A stretch of DNA of 9,134 nucleotides, taken from an uncultured Saprospiraceae bacterium. Its GTDB lineage: Bacteria; Bacteroidota; Bacteroidia; Chitinophagales; Saprospiraceae. Location of the stretch: the NCBI GenBank assembly GCA_937959375.1, contig CALGLS010000382.1, forward strand, positions 1 through 9,134. Direction: 5' to 3'. Numbering within the stretch: the first letter of the stretch is position 1; each line of letters begins with the position of its first letter. The position numbers and the translations under genes are program-made. The notes below the pieces were generated by a model. That model was not told the origin of the DNA. It made no database searches and saw nothing but the letters and a program-made list of their open reading frames with translations. Below, piece after piece: positions 7,393-9,134 of the stretch.

Positions 7393-7550
7393 ATAACTTC
7401 AGTAGCATCAACTTTGCTCAATATCTTAATCATGCAATTGATATCGTCTATCTACTTCATTTCCAAATCACTCGTTGTGGTTTAGAGTTATTCGTCAAAA
7501 AAGAAGCAAAAAAGACTGATTTTACCTTTGAGGAGCTATATTCTGTATAA

Positions 7551-7704
7551 GAGCATGTTTAAATTTCCATTTAATTGCAAATCAATGTTTTATGAACCTC
7601 GCGTCCAATTTTAGAATTCAGTTAGCTCGCTAAAATCATTCAAAAATTGTTAGCGAGAACCATAAACTCTTGATTTTCATAGGAAACTAAATTTAAACAT
7701 GCTC
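7551..7704. mobile_element. MITE: 154-bp full-length foldback element with TAA target duplication
   Basis: The ends are a perfect 16-bp terminal inverted repeat, GAGCATGTTTAAATTT (7551-7566) and its reverse complement (7689-7704). Directly outside both ends is TAA (7548-7550 and 7705-7707), a three-base target duplication. The inverted symmetry continues without a gap to the centre: the left half 7551-7626 and the reverse complement of 7629-7704 agree at 54 of 76 positions, closing with TTAGC-TC-GCTAA. It encodes no protein and so would need a transposase in trans. A TNA target duplication and GAG-starting ends recall IS5-family (IS1031-like) elements; that parentage is an inference. It sits at the stop codon of the open stretch that follows tadA. 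Confidence 0.85.
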
Positions 7705-8090
7705 TAAGGTTAAGCTGCAGTAGCTCGTGTATTACTCCAAATCCCTCTTTTGTAGTTCGTCAATTGAAAAGCACATTTCAAGACCTGAAAAGCCCCTCCC
7801 ATAGATACGCTGAGAATTTACCCTTCCTTTCCTTTAAATTTGATTATCAAAGTTAGTTCAACAAAGTTTTGAAGTTATAGCTACATCAATCTTATAACCC
7901 CAACATTCGTTTTAACCCCAAAAAACGTTATTTGACTTCCAAGGTTATAACTGAAACTCAAGAACAACAGACTGTCTTATAATCACTATCACTGTTTTAC
8001 TAACACGCGCATAGCTAATACAGTATATTATTCCTTTTTGCGGGGGATGTGTATAGTGTTTACGAGCAGTCTGCTTTTTTGAATAATTTT

Positions 8091-8356
8091 TGGAGTTGTT
8101 TAAGCATTTGAAAATATCATTTCGGAATCATTTTTAGAGCCCGTTTGGGCAGCCGGATTGATTTTAAACAACTCCACTTAAAGAAAATCAATTTGATTTA
8201 ACTTGAATTTAAAACCCCAAAATTTTAAACTCTTAAGCTTTTTGTCGGGTTCCAATAATTTACGACAAGTATAATTAAGAGTTTGGTTGACCTGGTGCTT
8301 TTTTAAAGAGTGTATCCATGACCATCTTTATCCCGAGTGAATCATGTCCAGGTCAA
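8091..8356 (+). ncRNA. Candidate structured RNA: three consecutive stem-loops (speculative)
   Basis: Stem A pairs TGGAGTTGTTTAA (8091-8103) with 8164-8176, 13 bp perfect, enclosing 60 bases that contain a small GCCC-GTTT-GGGC hairpin. Stem B pairs AAACTCTTAA (8227-8236) with 8275-8284, and inside it TTGTCG (8242-8247) pairs with CGACAA (8263-8268). Stem C starts two bases later: TTGACCTGG (8287-8295) with CCAGGTCAA (8348-8356), enclosing TAAAGA/TCTTTA (8304-8309 / 8335-8340). Plus-strand orientation is suggested only by the terminator at 8522-8552. No known RNA family (tmRNA, RNase P RNA, SRP RNA, 6S) is recognised and no clear promoter was found. The stems could instead be ends of degenerate mobile elements. 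Confidence 0.3.
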
Positions 8357-8521
8357 TCTATTTTAAAGAAAATATTGTACGCACAACTGTTCTAATACCC
8401 AAACAAATTTTAGTCCCTCTATGTATCAAAGATCTAACTAAGACCAAATGTTGAACTATATTTTGCCCTAACCATGTAATCAACAATTTGCAATTCAGCT
8501 TAGGAAAATCTTTGATTACTC

Positions 8522-8552
8522 AGGAGATTCGACTTAGTTGAATCTCCTTTTT
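8522..8552 (+). terminator. Strong intrinsic terminator, plus strand, without an obvious gene upstream
   Basis: GGAGATTCGAC (8523-8533) pairs with GTTGAATCTCC (8537-8547) over 11 bp with one G-U, loop TTA, followed at once by T5. The minus strand has no T run after the hairpin, so it acts on plus-strand transcripts. The nearest plus-strand gene is tadA, which ends 1.1 kb upstream. Confidence 0.8.
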
Positions 8553-8585
8553 ATTTGTTCTGTTGATCTACTTGTATCAAACAGA

Positions 8586-8623
8586 AAGAGCCACAAAAGA
8601 TAATTCAGTATCTTTCGTGGCTC
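8586..8623 (-). terminator. Terminator hairpin of the small secreted protein gene
   Basis: AGAGCCACAAAAGATA (8586-8601) pairs with 8608-8623 over 16 bp around ATTCAG. In minus-strand RNA the single exception is a G-U pair. A T-rich but interrupted tail (TTTCTGTTTG) follows on the minus strand. It lies 50 bp past the stop of the minus-strand gene and faces the plus-strand terminator 33 bp away. Confidence 0.7.
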
Positions 8624-8673
8624 TCTTGTACAGTGGTGTACAAATCAAATAATTATGATTTCATTCCGCTATC

Positions 8674-8952
8674 TTATTTAATAGCTCGTTTGATCTTTTT
8701 CTTCGTTTTCTTAGCCTTCTTCAATTTAGGATAAACAAATTTTCGAGTAGAAATATCAGGACTCAAAGTGTCATGTCCTGACCAATCAGGCTTACAGTAT
8801 TCACTAAGGTCATCACTCTTAGCCGCCGCTGCAGCTTCGGTTGTTGCTTTTTTTGAATCACCTTTAGTAGGTTCAGTATGTACAGGTAGAGTCGCACTTG
8901 TCATTGAAAAACTCCCAAAAGTAAGGGCTAGGAAAAATAGTATCTTCTTCAT
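8674..8952 (-). CDS. Small secreted protein with Lys-rich C-terminus, function unknown
   Basis: 92 residues. MKKILFFLALTFGSFSMTSA is a clear Sec signal peptide with cleavage expected after Ala20. The mature part is hydrophilic: a Thr/Ala/Lys-rich linker with a run of six Ala (about 31-46), a short central segment SEYCKPDWSGHDTLSPDIST with the only Cys (53), and a basic end in which 11 of the last 17 residues are Lys or Arg. I recognise no family. Supporting it as a real gene are the MKK signal-peptide start, the ATG after an AT-rich leader, and the terminator hairpin just downstream. The product should be periplasmic or exported and could bind acidic polymers or nucleic acid, but that is only suggested by charge. 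No lipobox is present, so it is not a lipoprotein. Confidence 0.75.
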   Translation of the reverse strand: MKKILFFLALTFGSFSMTSATLPVHTEPTKGDSKKATTEAAAAAKSDDLSEYCKPDWSGHDTLSPDISTRKFVYPKLKKAKKTKKKIKRAIK

Positions 8953-9090
8953 AATTTTTTTAGGTACTTAAATTTATTTTCTATTTAGTTTTTAAAGTTG
9001 TTTAATTAACTTCTACTACAAAGGACTACTATTTTTCGAAGAGGTTGCATTTTTATCGATGACTGAAGTGAAAAAGTCGTCCAAACTGAT

Positions 9091-9134
9091 TTAGTTAGTT
9101 TCGTTCTTCGAATTAGAGGCGACATCTTCTTTCT
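9091..9134 (-). CDS. Possible 3' end of a gene entering from the right edge
   Basis: On the minus strand the frame ending at the TAA in 9093-9091 reads KEDVASNSKNETN, a hydrophilic tail plausible as a protein C-terminus. Only 13 codons are visible and another minus-strand frame is also open here, so this is a weak call. The product cannot be named. Confidence 0.25.
   Translation of the reverse strand, partial: KEDVASNSKNETN

Larger units (their letters stand above)
7393..8673. other. 1.28-kb region without a convincing protein gene
   Basis: No frame on either strand carries a recognisable protein. The contents are: a stretch open without a start codon just after tadA (7395-7550), a 154-bp foldback MITE (7551-7704), a stretch with two AACCCC copies and a TTATAACC/GGTTATAA pair (7892-7950), three strong stem-loops (8091-8356), a plus-strand terminator (8522-8552) and a minus-strand terminator hairpin (8586-8623). 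I see nothing identifiable in 7708-7890, 7951-8090 and 8357-8521. Confidence 0.7.

Noticed and set aside
8050..8081. AGCAG-T-CTGCT followed by T6 as a plus-strand terminator
   Set aside because: The stem is only four usable pairs with a three-base loop, and no transcript is evident upstream.
8240..8270. tRNA T-arm-like GGGTTCCAATAATTT
   Set aside because: It does not match GGTTCRANYCC, and no cloverleaf with an acceptor stem can be built around it.
8091..8356. Integron attC sites
   Set aside because: The stems lack the RYYYAAC/GTTRRRY core pairs in the right places, and there are no cassette genes or integrase.
1..9134. CRISPR array, prophage, retron or toxin-antitoxin module
   Set aside because: No regularly spaced repeats, reverse transcriptase, integrase or paired small toxin genes are seen on either strand.

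Overview
The window reads as ordinary chromosomal DNA of a Bacteroidota bacterium, probably an environmental lineage with a type IX secretion system. The reasons are a full-length DUF5103 / T9SS plug-family protein, a TolC-family protein and adaptor of the Bacteroidota type, AT-rich DNA with few Shine-Dalgarno sequences, and a TAnnTTTG-type -7 box in front of guaB. The genus cannot be fixed from the sequence.

Layout. On the minus strand, read right to left from 3546, lie an outer-membrane TolC-family protein, a membrane-fusion adaptor with a very acidic linker, and, two bases after the adaptor stop, a TIGR04282/DUF2064 glycosyltransferase-like protein cut by the left edge. Two imperfect copies of a 30-bp sequence, 37 bp apart, separate the tolC-like gene from the adaptor gene. 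Next on the minus strand is the T9SS plug-family gene (3796-5184), whose first codons carry a perfect 15-bp-arm palindrome inside an unusually long signal-peptide n-region. Then comes guaB (IMP dehydrogenase, 5372-6868) with its own terminator hairpin. tadA (tRNA adenosine deaminase) is divergent from guaB across 77 bp.

To the right of tadA is about 1.28 kb without a convincing protein gene (7393-8673). It holds a 154-bp full-length foldback element with 16-bp perfect terminal inverted repeats and a TAA target duplication (a MITE), then a run of three strong stem-loops (8091-8356), and a plus-strand intrinsic terminator (8522-8552) with no protein gene feeding it. Facing it is a minus-strand terminator hairpin (8586-8623) that serves a small secreted Lys-rich protein (8674-8952). 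The last 44 bases may be the 3' end of another minus-strand gene.

How the genes work together. The TolC-like protein and the adaptor should form the outer-membrane and periplasmic parts of a tripartite exporter. The inner-membrane pump is not in the window. guaB and tadA are housekeeping genes (guanine nucleotide synthesis; inosine-34 in tRNA). No phage, CRISPR, toxin or defence gene is visible. The unexplained material is the non-coding block with the MITE and the possible structured RNA, and the palindrome inside the plug-gene leader.
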